NCBI GenBank assembly: GCA_016713425.1
Contig: JADJPE010000005.1
Coordinates: 6,298,501-6,362,500 of the forward strand
Source of the DNA: Deltaproteobacteria bacterium
Lineage (GTDB): Bacteria > Myxococcota > Kuafuiibacteriia > Kuafuiibacteriales > Kuafuiibacteriaceae
Reading direction: 5' to 3'
Length of the DNA: 64,000 bases
This document shows, piece after piece, positions 43,950 to 56,629 of this stretch; the first letter of the stretch is position 1, and each line of letters opens with the position of its first letter. Position numbers and translations under genes: made by a program. The notes under the pieces are model-generated. The model was given only the letters and a program-made list of their open reading frames with translations. It had not been told where the DNA came from and did not search any database.

Positions 43950-44225
43950 GTGCGGACACCGAACGTTCAGAAGGCAATCGTCCACCGCCACGCGGGGGAA
44001 AAAGGCAGGATCTTCGAAGCCTGTGCGAGGGTCAAGGCGTCAACGAACGGCAAGGAAAAGCTGAAGGCGATCGTCGACGCGCTCTCTCGGGATCTATCGG
44101 GGCAAGCAAAGTCTGGTATCCCGGAGGCACTGCAAACCGGTCCGGTCAAAAAGATCCTTGCGCGGCTCGAAACCCTCCACGCCAGCGAACGGCTTCGCCT
44201 GCTGGGCAAGATCTCGAAACTCTGA
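43950..44225 (+). CDS. Small hypothetical protein
   Basis: An open frame of 91 residues from GTG 43950; no ATG is available. The composition is Lys/Ala/Leu-rich and looks like two or three helices (KEKLKAIVDALSRDL, PVKKILARLETLHASERLRLLGKI). There is no signal peptide or membrane helix, and it ends 5 bases before the recG stop on the other strand. There is no clear ribosome site. It reads more like a protein than the other frames here, but the support is modest. Confidence 0.4.
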   Translation: MRTPNVQKAIVHRHAGEKGRIFEACARVKASTNGKEKLKAIVDALSRDLSGQAKSGIPEALQTGPVKKILARLETLHASERLRLLGKISKL

Positions 44226-44230
44226 AGCGT

Positions 44231-46498
44231 TCACCCGACCCCACTCCACCGCGCGCCTTCCGGATATCGGGCGCGCAGAACTTCGCCAACCTCACGCCAC
44301 ACATCTGAAGTGAGCACCGGATCTTCGTCCAAACATCGACGCGCCTCCGCTCGAGCGACGTCGATCATGTCTCGATCTCGGGCCAAGTCGGCCACCGACA
44401 AACCGTTCGCGCCCGCCTGGCGCCCGCCCGTCATCTCGCCCGCGCCCCGCAAGAGAAAGTCGTGTTCCGCGATCGCGAAGCCATCGTCGGCCGTCTCCAG
44501 GATCGCAAGACGCGCGCGCGACGTCTCGGATTCGCCCACCGCCACGAGATAGCAGCGGCCAGGGCGCTCGCCACGCCCCACTCGACCCCGAAGCTGATGC
44601 AGCTGCGACAGACCAAAGCGCTCAGCGCCGTACACCACCATCACCGTCGCGGCCGAGACATCGACGCCGACCTCCACGACCGTCGTGCAAACCAGGACCC
44701 TCACCTCACCGGCCTCGAACGCGCGCATCACCTCGCGCTTTTCGCTCGGCTTCATGCGCCCATGAAGGAGCGCGAGTTTCCAAGGCGCAAACCGAGCGGA
44801 GAGCGAGGCCGCTCCATCCTTGGCCGCCAACAAGTCGAGCTTCTCGGAGGCCTCGACCAGCGGAAAGAGCACGTAGGCTTGGTTTCCCGCTTCGAGCTCA
44901 ACCCTCACCGCATCGAAGACGCGTTCTGTCTCCGCCGACCACGTCGAAACGGACGCCGCCGTGGACGTAGACTTGAGCGTAAACGCCGGCGTAGACGCAA
45001 CCACCACTTCTGTCGCGACCGCCCCTCGTGTCCCGAGTGGCCGTTCCGCGATCACCGAGACATCGAGATCGCCGTACAGCGTCAGCGCCAGCGTTCGGGG
45101 GATCGGCGTCGCGGTCATCACCAAGACGTCCGGCCGTAGTCCGTCTTGGCGTCTAGTCTTGAGAACCTCGCGCTGAGCCACGCCGAAACGATGCTGCTCG
45201 TCGATGACGCACAATCCGAGGTCACCAAAGACGACGGATTCCTCGAGCACGGCGTGGGTGCCAATGAGGACATCGATCTCCATGGCCGAAAGCGAGGCCA
45301 AGAGCCGCATGCGCGTGCGCCGGTCGGTCGATCCGGAAAGGCACGCGACCCGAAGACCAAGCTTCCCCAACGACGCCTGGGCTCGCTGAAAATGCTGCTC
45401 GGCCAAGACTTCGGTCGGCACGAGCATCACGCTCTGGCGACCAGCTTTCGCGACGATCGCGCACGCGACCCATGCCACGGCGGTTTTTCCGCAACCCACG
45501 TCGCCTTGGAGAAGGCGATGCATCGGACGCGCCGACGCCAAATCTTGCGCCAAAGTGTCCACCACCTCAGCTTGCGCACTCGTCAACGCAAACGGGAACA
45601 TCTCGCTCGCGAGATCGCGCCACGCCACCTCGCTCCGATGCATCAGCCCGGGCTCGTCCGCGCGATGCCGACGTTCGGTTTCGATCGCCAGGAACAGATA
45701 AAAGAGATCGTCGAACACGAGCCTCCTTCGAGGTTCCGCTCGCGGATCGTCTCCGAGCCTGCGGGCATAGTCCAGGATAGGTGCATCCAAGACAGTTGCG
45801 TCCAACGCAGGCGCGCCCAACACGGGCCCGTCCGAAGACGGGGGCGGCGGGTTGTGCGCGTACCCCACCGCCTCCCGAAGGGACAACAGCCCGTGCCGCA
45901 TCCGAACGGCGGCCGGGAGCGGATCGACGATCTCCGACGCGGCCGCGCGCGCGAGTCCCTGAAGCAGGCCTCGCAACAGGCCCGCCCGAACCCCTTCGAT
46001 CTCCGAATAGACGGGGACCCACCCCACCTTGTGTCGCCCGCTCTCCTCTTCTTCATCGCCCGTGCGCCACGCCGCGCGCAGCTCGGGATGGATCATTTGC
46101 TTGATGCCCTGGCCAAGCGAAATCGTGCCGGAGGCAAAGACATCCGTCCCGGCCGGGAATCGCGAAACGGTGCCCTGATGAAACTGAAAGAACCGACACA
46201 GAATCGAGGCCGTCTCATCCTGGACGACGAGGTCGAACATGCGACGCCCTCGCCCCAGAAATCGGACACGGCTCGACTTCACCGTGCCACGAACCGTCGC
46301 CGAAATGCCCACCTCGAGCGACGCGATGGTCGAAAGACCAAACCATCGCTCATACCGAGTCGGCAGAAAGAACAGCGCATCCTGTACGGTGGCGAGTCCC
46401 CGCTCGAGCAAGCGCTCCGTCGTCTTGGGGCCAACACCCAAGAGCGCTGCGAGCGGCGTTTGAAGCTGGGCGTCCTCGACCCGAATTCGCGTCGACAT
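44231..46498 (-). CDS. recG: ATP-dependent DNA helicase RecG
   Basis: A 755-residue branch-migration helicase that reverses stalled forks. The wedge OB domain is N-terminal (~1-170, PLAALLGVGPKTTERLLERG and FLPTRYERW). Helicase motifs follow: Walker A GDVGCGKTAVAW, motif II DEQHRFG, motif III TATPIPRTLAL, and the motif V/VI region (TVVEVGVDV, QLRGRVGRGERPGRCYL). The length is typical (E. coli 693). A slightly longer insertion lies around 210-260. It is 27 bases downstream of greA, in a carB-greA-recG run. Confidence 0.97.
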   Translation of the reverse strand: MSTRIRVEDAQLQTPLAALLGVGPKTTERLLERGLATVQDALFFLPTRYERWFGLSTIASLEVGISATVRGTVKSSRVRFLGRGRRMFDLVVQDETASILCRFFQFHQGTVSRFPAGTDVFASGTISLGQGIKQMIHPELRAAWRTGDEEEESGRHKVGWVPVYSEIEGVRAGLLRGLLQGLARAAASEIVDPLPAAVRMRHGLLSLREAVGYAHNPPPPSSDGPVLGAPALDATVLDAPILDYARRLGDDPRAEPRRRLVFDDLFYLFLAIETERRHRADEPGLMHRSEVAWRDLASEMFPFALTSAQAEVVDTLAQDLASARPMHRLLQGDVGCGKTAVAWVACAIVAKAGRQSVMLVPTEVLAEQHFQRAQASLGKLGLRVACLSGSTDRRTRMRLLASLSAMEIDVLIGTHAVLEESVVFGDLGLCVIDEQHRFGVAQREVLKTRRQDGLRPDVLVMTATPIPRTLALTLYGDLDVSVIAERPLGTRGAVATEVVVASTPAFTLKSTSTAASVSTWSAETERVFDAVRVELEAGNQAYVLFPLVEASEKLDLLAAKDGAASLSARFAPWKLALLHGRMKPSEKREVMRAFEAGEVRVLVCTTVVEVGVDVSAATVMVVYGAERFGLSQLHQLRGRVGRGERPGRCYLVAVGESETSRARLAILETADDGFAIAEHDFLLRGAGEMTGGRQAGANGLSVADLARDRDMIDVARAEARRCLDEDPVLTSDVWREVGEVLRARYPEGARWSGVG

Positions 46499-46525
46499 GG
46501 TGGGTCACCGAGGCGAAGCCATGCG

Positions 46526-46994
46526 TCAGACGAAGTCGACCTTCACGATCTCGTACTCTCGCTCGCCGCGCTTCGTCCTCACGACCGCGATGTCTCCCAC
46601 GCCTTTGCGAATAAGCGCTCTCGCCACCGGTGAGCTGTACGAGATCTTGCCCTCTTTGAGGTCGGCTTCGTCGACCCCAACGATCTTGTAGGTCACCTCA
46701 TCACCGCTCTCTGCGTCCGACAGAGTCACGGTCGCCCCGAAGACGACGTGCTCCACCGCGAGCGTTTTTGGATCGATGACCTCGGACAACGCCAACTTCG
46801 ACTCGATCTCCGCGATACGGCCCTCGATGAAGCTGAGCTTCTCTCGGGCCGCGTGATACTCTGCGTTCTCGCTCAGGTCTCCGTGGGCCCGCGCCGTCTC
46901 GATCTCCTGTGAGGTCTTGGGGCGTTCGACCGTCTTGAGCTGCTTAACTTCATCCTTGAGCCGCTGGTAGCCCTCAACGGTCATCGGTTCTCGA

Positions 46995-47002
<8 letters not shown>
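46526..47002 (-). CDS. greA: Transcription elongation factor GreA
   Basis: A 158-residue factor that rescues backtracked RNA polymerase by stimulating transcript cleavage. The N-terminal coiled coil carries the acidic tip (HGDLSENAEYHAA), which places Asp and Glu at the polymerase active site. The C-terminal FKBP-like domain shows EVTYKIVGVDEAD, GKISYSSPVARALI and GVGDIAVV. Its start overlaps the carB stop by 8 bases, so it is translationally coupled to pyrimidine/arginine synthesis, a link also seen in other bacteria. recG follows 27 bases downstream. Confidence 0.98.
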
Positions 47003-50300
<3,298 letters not shown>

Positions 50301-50450
50301 GATGCGTTGGGCAGAAGAACGCCGGGACGGGGACAGGGTCAAGCCCGAACGGCCAAAACCTGCCGCTTCGAAGCCCCTTCCCCAGAACCAGCACCGCGAG
50401 AACCGCAACCTCAGCAGCATCCGCGGCGGCCATCGAGTCCACCGGACTCG

Positions 50451-51035
50451 ATGGGTCGACGGGCGTCGCAAAGCTCCCGCAGCCAAAGGCGCGCGGCATG
50501 CCTCGCGTGGACGATGGCCGCGTTCCTCAGCGCCTGTCCGAGCTCCGATGTTCATCGCGCCCGCAACCTCGAAGCGGAGGGCAAGCTCGAAGAGGCCGCC
50601 GCCCTCTACCTCGCGGCAGCCAAGGCTGACCCCGCAAACCTTGCCGCCTGGGATGGCGCCGTCGAGACCTCCTGCCGAAAGACCACGCACGTCGGTGCCT
50701 GCCTCAACGTCCTCGACCTCGAGCTCAACACGATCGGAACGCTCGAGCGACACCAAGATGCGCTCGGCGAGGTCCTCGAGGCCCGGGCGCGGGCCCGCCT
50801 CGAGCAAGGGCTCGTCGACGCGGCACTCGACGACCTCGATCGCGCCGAGAAGGCCGCCCCAAAACGCGCGAGCATCCTCGTCGTGCGCGCGCGGGCGGCG
50901 ATCATGCGCGGCGATCGAGAAGCTGCGATCGCGAATATCACGCGCGCGCGAACGCTCGACCCAGCCAACGAAGAAGCGGACGAAATCCTCGCCGACCTCC
51001 CCGTTGGCGAACCCACCGGAAGCGCCCCCGATTGA
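50451..51035 (+). CDS. TPR lipoprotein
   Basis: From ATG 50451, 194 residues. A lipoprotein signal ends in FLSAC (Cys near residue 28). It is followed by four TPR-like helix pairs: NLEAEGKLEEAAALYLAAAKADP, the AWDGAVETSCRK region, RLEQGLVDAALDDLDRAEKAAP and IMRGDREAAIANITRARTLDP. It is probably anchored to a membrane and binds partners in the periplasm. It is divergent from carB (150 bases). A 19-bp minisatellite lies after its stop, before the next plus-strand gene. The longer open frame that overlaps carB is a shadow. Confidence 0.72.
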   Translation: MGRRASQSSRSQRRAACLAWTMAAFLSACPSSDVHRARNLEAEGKLEEAAALYLAAAKADPANLAAWDGAVETSCRKTTHVGACLNVLDLELNTIGTLERHQDALGEVLEARARARLEQGLVDAALDDLDRAEKAAPKRASILVVRARAAIMRGDREAAIANITRARTLDPANEEADEILADLPVGEPTGSAPD

Positions 51036-51052
51036 TCCTCAGAGCCCCACCC

Positions 51053-51147
51053 GGCTGCGCTCGATGCGGGCGGCCGCGCTTGATGCGGGCGGTTGCGCTT
51101 GATGCGCGCGGCTGCGCTTGATGCGCGCGGCTGCGCTTGATGCGCAC
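51053..51147. repeat. 19-bp tandem repeat, five copies, intergenic
   Basis: Units of ggctgcgcttgatgcgcgc with one to three changes each are arrayed without spacers from 51053 to 51147, between a TPR lipoprotein gene and a beta-propeller gene. Each unit contains GCGC-TTGAT-GCGC and could form a small hairpin. 19 is not a multiple of three, supporting non-coding status. The rest of the 280-base gap (51148-51317) shows nothing recognisable. Confidence 0.9.
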
Positions 51148-51317
51148 GAAGATCGGTCGCCCCGCATCCGTGACGGCAATGTCGCGATCCCTCACGCCCC
51201 CGCCGAGCGCGCGTCTTCACCCAAGACCCCTAACCCAAGGCAATTCTTGAAAAGAAGATCCGTGCCTCGGATCGAAAGACGCGCGGAACGGAGTTTGCTA
51301 AGAGTGCCGGCAACAAG

Positions 51318-53102
51318 ATGGTGAGCCTTAGATGTCTCGATCCAACCCCGGGCCTCATGATCGCCCTCGCGGGATGCTTTTGTTGCTTCTCGGGTGCCGC
51401 GTGCGGCGTGGATGCGCGCGACCTCGAGAGTGCCACCGGGGGCGCCGCGAATCCCTGGGAAGATGACGGCCCGGACGCGGGCAGCACCCTAGGCTGTGTG
51501 CTCGACCAGGATTGCCCATCCGGACTCGTCTGCCGCAGTTCACAATGCCTCAGCCCCGACGACTTCCGCCCACCCGAGATCGAAGCGCCCCCTGTCACCG
51601 CAAAACCGATCGGCACCCGCGCACACCTCTTCGCGCTCGGTCGAACGAGCGACCACGTTCTCATCATCGACCCGACGGACCTCACGATCATTCCGGTGCC
51701 CGTCCCGGCCGAACCCGTGCAGATGGCGCCGCTGGCCGGTCGCGAAGCCGTCGCTGTTCTCTCGCATGAGGGCCGTGCACTGTCGGTCGTCGATGCGACT
51801 GAGACTGAGACTGAGACTGAGCCCAGCTTGGCGATTGTACCCCTGCCCCGACGCGCCTCCGCGCTGTCCATATCGCCAGACGGCCGTTTCGCGGCCGTCT
51901 ACGTCCCGGAATCCATATCGCCGGATGACGGCGCCGAGGGACTGGTCGCCTTCGTCCGCACCGAGGGGCTCGGACTTTCATCGTCGTCCTCGTCGTCATC
52001 GTCATCGTCGTCGGCGAGCGCGCTGGAGGTCGCCGCCGGCTATCGCATCACGAACATCTTCTACCAGACCGATCCGGGAGGTCGCGCACGGAGGGCAATC
52101 ATTCTGAGCAAGGACGAAGCAACGGTCGTCGATCTCGATCTCGTGGATGCGGTCTTCAGTGGCACCAGCACCGTCACGGCCTTCGAAGACCTCGGAAGGC
52201 TGCCCCTGCCCGAGGCGTTCGCTGATGTCATCGGACGCGAGGCGGTCGGCGCTCAAAGTTCGGGCCTCGTTCTTCTCCGATCGTTTGCGACCCCCGGGCT
52301 TGCAGTCATCGACCCGGTCGGCATGACGATCGAGGTTCTGGATCTTCCGAGCGTCGCGACCGACCTCGACATCGCTCCGGACGGACGCTTCGCGGCCCTC
52401 GCCCTACGCGGCGCGGGCCAAGTCGCGCTCGTGCATCTTTCGCCTCTTTCGGGCTCGGGTCCGCTCTCCCCACCCGCGACGATCACGTACGTGCCCATCA
52501 CGGATGCCCTGCCCGGCCAGGTCGAAATCGCCAGCGACGGACGTGCGCTCGCCGTTTTCAGTACCGAAGACGACCGCGAGCGTTTCCTCATGCTCGACCT
52601 CGAAACATATGCCGTCCGCGTATACGACCGGCTCCAGAAGAAGATCCGGCAAGTCACGCTGGCGCCGACAAGCACCACCGCCGTGGTCATCCACGCGCCC
52701 GAGCCCGACTCCACGGTCGCGGATCCCTACGAGCGCGCGGTCGATCAAGCCGAAGGATACTCGATGGTCGACCTCGGCTCAGGTTCGACGCAGCTCAAGC
52801 GCACGGGCACTCTCGTTCCCGAGACCCTCGTCTTCTCGGCTTCCTCCAAATTCGGCGCGATCACGCTCCGCGATCCGACGGGATCGAATCACCGAGTCGA
52901 ATCCATCAATCTGGGGACGCTGATCACGCGCTCGTTTCTTCTTGGCGCCCCCCCCGAGTTCGCCGACGCGTTCCGCGGCAACGACGACCGCTTCTGGATC
53001 ACCGAAACCCACGTTGCGGGACGCCTCGGCATCCTCGATCCGACGACGAACACGTTGCGCACGCTCACCGGCTACCAGTTGAATGCGGAGATCGAACGAT
53101 AA
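51318..53102 (+). CDS. Exported beta-propeller-like protein with Cys-rich N-terminus
   Basis: ATG 51318 gives 594 residues. A signal peptide (LMIALAGCFCCFSGAACGVD) has a possible lipoprotein Cys. It is followed by CVLDQDCPSGLVCRSSQC, a small disulfide module seen in many secreted proteins of this kind. Residues ~100-594 show recurring WD/YVTN-like beta strands (ALSISPDGRFAAVYVPE, TDLDIAPDGRFAALAL, VEIASDGRALAVF), so a seven-bladed propeller is probable. A run of 12 serines (DNA 51978-52013) and a TETETETE run break the sequence at ~155 and ~220. The function is unknown. Its stop overlaps the next start by one base (TAATG). Confidence 0.72.
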   Translation: MVSLRCLDPTPGLMIALAGCFCCFSGAACGVDARDLESATGGAANPWEDDGPDAGSTLGCVLDQDCPSGLVCRSSQCLSPDDFRPPEIEAPPVTAKPIGTRAHLFALGRTSDHVLIIDPTDLTIIPVPVPAEPVQMAPLAGREAVAVLSHEGRALSVVDATETETETEPSLAIVPLPRRASALSISPDGRFAAVYVPESISPDDGAEGLVAFVRTEGLGLSSSSSSSSSSSSASALEVAAGYRITNIFYQTDPGGRARRAIILSKDEATVVDLDLVDAVFSGTSTVTAFEDLGRLPLPEAFADVIGREAVGAQSSGLVLLRSFATPGLAVIDPVGMTIEVLDLPSVATDLDIAPDGRFAALALRGAGQVALVHLSPLSGSGPLSPPATITYVPITDALPGQVEIASDGRALAVFSTEDDRERFLMLDLETYAVRVYDRLQKKIRQVTLAPTSTTAVVIHAPEPDSTVADPYERAVDQAEGYSMVDLGSGSTQLKRTGTLVPETLVFSASSKFGAITLRDPTGSNHRVESINLGTLITRSFLLGAPPEFADAFRGNDDRFWITETHVAGRLGILDPTTNTLRTLTGYQLNAEIER

Positions 53103-54790
53103 TGAAGGCGATCATGAAGGCCCTCGACAAGAACCCATCTCAGACGGTTCTCTTCACAGCACTGGCCAGCGCGCTGTGGGCACCCCACTGCACCGCCAAC
53201 GACGACCCGAGCGTCATGCCTCTTCGGGCGAGCGGGCCCGCCGTCGTCGGTGAGCAACTCGTCTGGGTGAACCACACGACGTCGCAACTCATCGCCATCG
53301 ATCCCAGCATCGTCCGCACGCCCAAGGTCTTCGCCCTCGATCAGGAGATCGCGACCGCCGCCTTCGGCCAGCACGAAGTCCTCGTCCTGGGCCGAAGCCG
53401 AGACGACGAGGTGCCGGTCGTGGACATCGTCCAATTCCCGTCCTTCGACCGAAAACGCATCAGCCTTTTCGCCCACTTCAACCGCTTGGTGATGTCGAAG
53501 AGCGGTCGTTCGGCGATTCTCATCCACGACATCAGCCAAACGGGGGACGCCCCAGTGGTCGCGCAGAACCAAAACGAGATCGCAGTCGTCGACCTCGTCA
53601 ACGGAACCGCGCGTCGAGTCCTCCTCGATACCGAGTCGACGACGCCACGGAACGTCATCTTCTCGCCCGAAGACCAGCAAGCCGCGGTCGTGCTCGATGG
53701 CGCGATCGTCCTCGTTGGCCTCGGCTCGAGCACTGACCGCATCAAGGTGCCGCTCAAGCTTCCAAGTGGCGGGCTCCTCCTCCCGGAGCGAGTCGAGTTC
53801 GCCCCGGATGGTCAACATCTGATGATCACCGTAAGCGGAACGTCCGAAGTCATCGTCATGAATATCTACAACACCGACGAGACGCTCGACGGCTCGCTCA
53901 ATTTCATCTCGGTCCCGGGCGCGGCGACGTTGCTCGACATCGCGTTGCCCCCCGTCGACGTCTACGACGGTCACGTCGCCGCTCTCTTTCGTCGAGCGAA
54001 CGGCCCAGGCACGATCGCAGCCGAGTTTGACGTGAGCGGCGACGCATCGTCCGTCATGCCCGTCGAACTCTCAGGCACGGCTTCGCGGATCGCGTATCTC
54101 GAGAACGGCATGTTGCTCATCCACGGCGCGCCCACCGCTTGGGCAACGTACTCGGGCTCGAGCGGCGCTGAATACGTCGCGGCCTGGGCCCCCCGAGAAG
54201 GCCGACGTGACGAAGACTTGTTGGCCGGACCGACGCTCGGACCGCCCGTGCTGGGTCAGACCACCGCGTTCTTCGTGCATCGGGAGGGGACGAGCCTCAC
54301 GACCACCCTAACCCGCGTTTCGCTCGAAGCTTCAGCGACGCGGGTCGCCGTCGAGCTCCGGCCGCTCGTCCTGGGCGGCGTCGTCAAAGACTATGCGGCT
54401 GACCCCAGAACCGGCGGGATCTTGCTCGGCATCGACATCCCACGAGCCAACAGCGGCGCCGCCCCCCCTCTTTTCGAAGACGACGAGGACGCCGGCGCCG
54501 ATTACAACACCATCGACCCTTACGCCACCTATCCGGCGAGCGAATGGATCGGAGATCGAACCGGGACGCTCACATTCGTCGACCCTACCGACCTTGCGAT
54601 CCGCACGCTGATCCTCGACGACCCGGTCGAGCGAGTCGGACTCGTCGGTGATTATGTCTTCGCGGTCCACGCCGGGGCCCTCGGCGACGTCACCATCGCG
54701 CCGCTGGGGAACTTCGACCGCGCACACGCCGTGCGATACGACGGCGCCCTGCTCGCCGGGCTCCTGACCGCAAATGAGGTGAACCTGTAA
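53102..54790 (+). CDS. Second exported beta-propeller-like protein
   Basis: A 562-residue protein coupled to the previous one by TAATG. The N-terminus has an export signal (TVLFTALASALWAPHCTA). The rest has repeated beta-rich blades with PDGQH, GRSAIL and SPEDQQA turns similar in style to its neighbour (NVIFSPEDQQAAVVLDG, VEFAPDGQHLMITVSG), which suggests an ancient duplication. An acidic insert (FEDDEDAGADYN) lies near residue 460. No catalytic motif or membrane span was seen. It is linked by TAATG to a beta-barrel gene, so all three may form one outer-membrane complex. Confidence 0.7.
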   Translation: MKAIMKALDKNPSQTVLFTALASALWAPHCTANDDPSVMPLRASGPAVVGEQLVWVNHTTSQLIAIDPSIVRTPKVFALDQEIATAAFGQHEVLVLGRSRDDEVPVVDIVQFPSFDRKRISLFAHFNRLVMSKSGRSAILIHDISQTGDAPVVAQNQNEIAVVDLVNGTARRVLLDTESTTPRNVIFSPEDQQAAVVLDGAIVLVGLGSSTDRIKVPLKLPSGGLLLPERVEFAPDGQHLMITVSGTSEVIVMNIYNTDETLDGSLNFISVPGAATLLDIALPPVDVYDGHVAALFRRANGPGTIAAEFDVSGDASSVMPVELSGTASRIAYLENGMLLIHGAPTAWATYSGSSGAEYVAAWAPREGRRDEDLLAGPTLGPPVLGQTTAFFVHREGTSLTTTLTRVSLEASATRVAVELRPLVLGGVVKDYAADPRTGGILLGIDIPRANSGAAPPLFEDDEDAGADYNTIDPYATYPASEWIGDRTGTLTFVDPTDLAIRTLILDDPVERVGLVGDYVFAVHAGALGDVTIAPLGNFDRAHAVRYDGALLAGLLTANEVNL

Positions 54791-55611
54791 TGCTGCGCCG
54801 AAGGAACCAACCAACCCTCGAACGCGTCGCCAAGAGCCGACGCCCGCTCCTCGCCCTCGTCGCGGGGTGCGTCTCGCTTCTGCCCCAAGGGGCAAGGGCT
54901 TCTGAATCCACCCTCACTTCCACACTTGCCCCCATGGTTGAGGACTCAGTGCCCAACGCGCAGCCCGAAGAGGCAGGGGAGCCGGCAACGACCATCGGCG
55001 CCTACGCACGCTTCAACTCCTCGTTTCCGAGCAACAGCTCGGTCAGCGTCATATCCGAATCAACCGCACTGCTGCAGTTCGAGGCGGGCGGCGAATACAT
55101 GTTCTCGTCGCCCACCGACGGATTCGCGCTTGAGCTTGGCGTCGCGGGCGGTCTCCAGGATCGTCGCATCTTTGAACAAGCCGAGGGACGTTTCAGTCTT
55201 CTCTCGCTGCAAGCGTCGGCCATCTACCGTGTCCCGCTTTGGTCGTCCCTCGGCGTCTACGGGCGGGCGATGGGCCAACTGAACTGGGCTCATCTTTCGA
55301 TCACGGAGGACCGTCTCCCGGTCGAGATCGACGACAGCGCCGTGGGTCTCGCCGGCGCCGGGACCGCCGGTCTCGAGCTCGTCTTCCCGGTTGCGTTCAG
55401 CCCAACGGCGCGAGGCCTCGCGCCCTCTCAGTGGCTCAGCATCTACGCCGAGGTCGGATACCTCGCGGCGACGGAACTGGAGTTCAAGGAGCTCCAGCGA
55501 GAAGTCGACGAGGAGGGCGAACCAGAAAGCATACGCCGGGTGTCTCTGGATGTGGGGAACCTCGACCTCTCCGGGCCAGTCCTTCGCGCCGGGCTCTCGT
55601 TCCGCTTCTAG
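54790..55611 (+). CDS. Outer-membrane beta-barrel protein
   Basis: A 273-residue protein with an N-terminal signal (LLALVAGCVSLLPQGARA). It has a short acidic linker and then about eight to ten amphipathic strands with alternating aromatic and small residues (LLQFEAGGEYMFSS, FALELGVAGGLQD, LSIYAEVGYLAAT). It ends with the outer-membrane signature VLRAGLSFRF, terminal Phe. It completes the propeller-propeller-barrel operon (TAATG overlap before it). It could anchor or display the two propeller proteins. The 91-base gap to the convergent roadblock gene shows no clear terminator. Confidence 0.78.
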   Translation: MLRRRNQPTLERVAKSRRPLLALVAGCVSLLPQGARASESTLTSTLAPMVEDSVPNAQPEEAGEPATTIGAYARFNSSFPSNSSVSVISESTALLQFEAGGEYMFSSPTDGFALELGVAGGLQDRRIFEQAEGRFSLLSLQASAIYRVPLWSSLGVYGRAMGQLNWAHLSITEDRLPVEIDDSAVGLAGAGTAGLELVFPVAFSPTARGLAPSQWLSIYAEVGYLAATELEFKELQREVDEEGEPESIRRVSLDVGNLDLSGPVLRAGLSFRF

Positions 55612-55702
55612 GCTTCGTGCCGCCGCCCTTGCCTCACCAGGAGGCACCGGGCGCCACCCGATGGTACCGAATGATACCGAGCAGCCGCAGAAACCGAGCA
55701 CC

Positions 55703-56551
55703 TCAAAGGTCGCCGAGCGCTTCCGCGATGAACTTCTTTCGCGCCGCCTTGCTCGGAATGCGCTTGGCGGCCGCATCGATCAGCGTCCCGAGCATGGGCG
55801 CCGGGATGGTCGTCGGGCGATAATTCAACCGCTCGAGTTCGTCTTCAAGGATGAACTTCGCCTGGGGCCCGACGTGCTTCGCAAAGGTTCGCAGCAGATG
55901 ATGCATGATCGAGCGCCCCGCCGCATTCGGCGCCTGAGCGCTCGCCCACACCTCACGGCTTCCCCAGCTCAGCGACACCGACGTGCCGGCCGAGACTTGG
56001 CTTCGTGGCAGGTCTCCACTCACCTGTGCGTCGAGGCCACCCACGTTCGTCACCGAGCCATACTGCGCGCTGAGGACCGAACTTCCGGTCGATACCCGCA
56101 AGGCTTCCCAGGCCGGCTTCGCCGGAGCCTCGGCGGTCGGTCGCGGCGGGCCACTCGGGGCCATGGGCGCCTGCGGACGATTGGCGGTGGCCGTTGCAGC
56201 GGCCGCTCCACTGGGCAAGTTGGTAAGCTTGAGCGCGGCGACCTTCAGCGCGACCGACAGCAACGCCAAATTCGCGTGCGGATTGGCGATGACGCACAGA
56301 GTCTTGTCTTGGACGCTCTTGAGTAGAATCGTCCCGCCGGCGAACGACCCCATCCAGTCCGTCACCCGACCGCTCTGCTCAACCGCCAAGAACGAAGACG
56401 CAATGTTCTGAAATTCGCGGTAGACCTCCGTGAAGAGCACCGCATCATACGGAGGCGTCACCCGGTATGCGACCGATGCACCGTGGGGGTCGAGAACCGC
56501 GGAACCGATCACACCTGGCGTCCGGTTGAGTTGTTCGATCAAGAATTCCAC
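55703..56551 (-). CDS. Roadblock/LC7 domain protein with C-terminal DUF8082-like region
   Basis: A 282-residue cytosolic protein. The N-terminal ~110 residues read as a roadblock/LC7 domain (LIEQLNRTPGVIGSAVLDPHGASVAYRV, ILLKSVQDKTLCVIANPHANLALLS), the MglB-like fold that regulates small GTPases or forms scaffolds. A Pro/Ala-rich linker leads to a C-terminal helical part (FAKHVGPQAKFILEDELERL, PMLGTLIDAAAKRIPSKAARKKF). That part resembles the small domain (DUF8082) often found at the end of Ser/Thr kinases in this group. It lies 78 bases downstream of amt, on the same strand. Two other proteins of this network are encoded on the opposite strand nearby. Confidence 0.75.
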   Translation of the reverse strand: MEFLIEQLNRTPGVIGSAVLDPHGASVAYRVTPPYDAVLFTEVYREFQNIASSFLAVEQSGRVTDWMGSFAGGTILLKSVQDKTLCVIANPHANLALLSVALKVAALKLTNLPSGAAAATATANRPQAPMAPSGPPRPTAEAPAKPAWEALRVSTGSSVLSAQYGSVTNVGGLDAQVSGDLPRSQVSAGTSVSLSWGSREVWASAQAPNAAGRSIMHHLLRTFAKHVGPQAKFILEDELERLNYRPTTIPAPMLGTLIDAAAKRIPSKAARKKFIAEALGDL

Positions 56552-56629
56552 GTTGATTCTCCGCCCGGGTGGATCGCAAACCGGCGACGCCGCACCTTCT
56601 CGGCCGGGCCCCGCCTGGCCACGAGGTCA

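Noticed and set aside
50301..50807. N-terminal extension of carB
   Set aside because: The CarB family starts close to the HRIMILGSGP strand; GTG 50300 fits, while the added 170 residues resemble no part of the family.
51053..51147. Possible CRISPR array
   Set aside because: The 19-bp units are contiguous with no spacers, and no cas genes are near.
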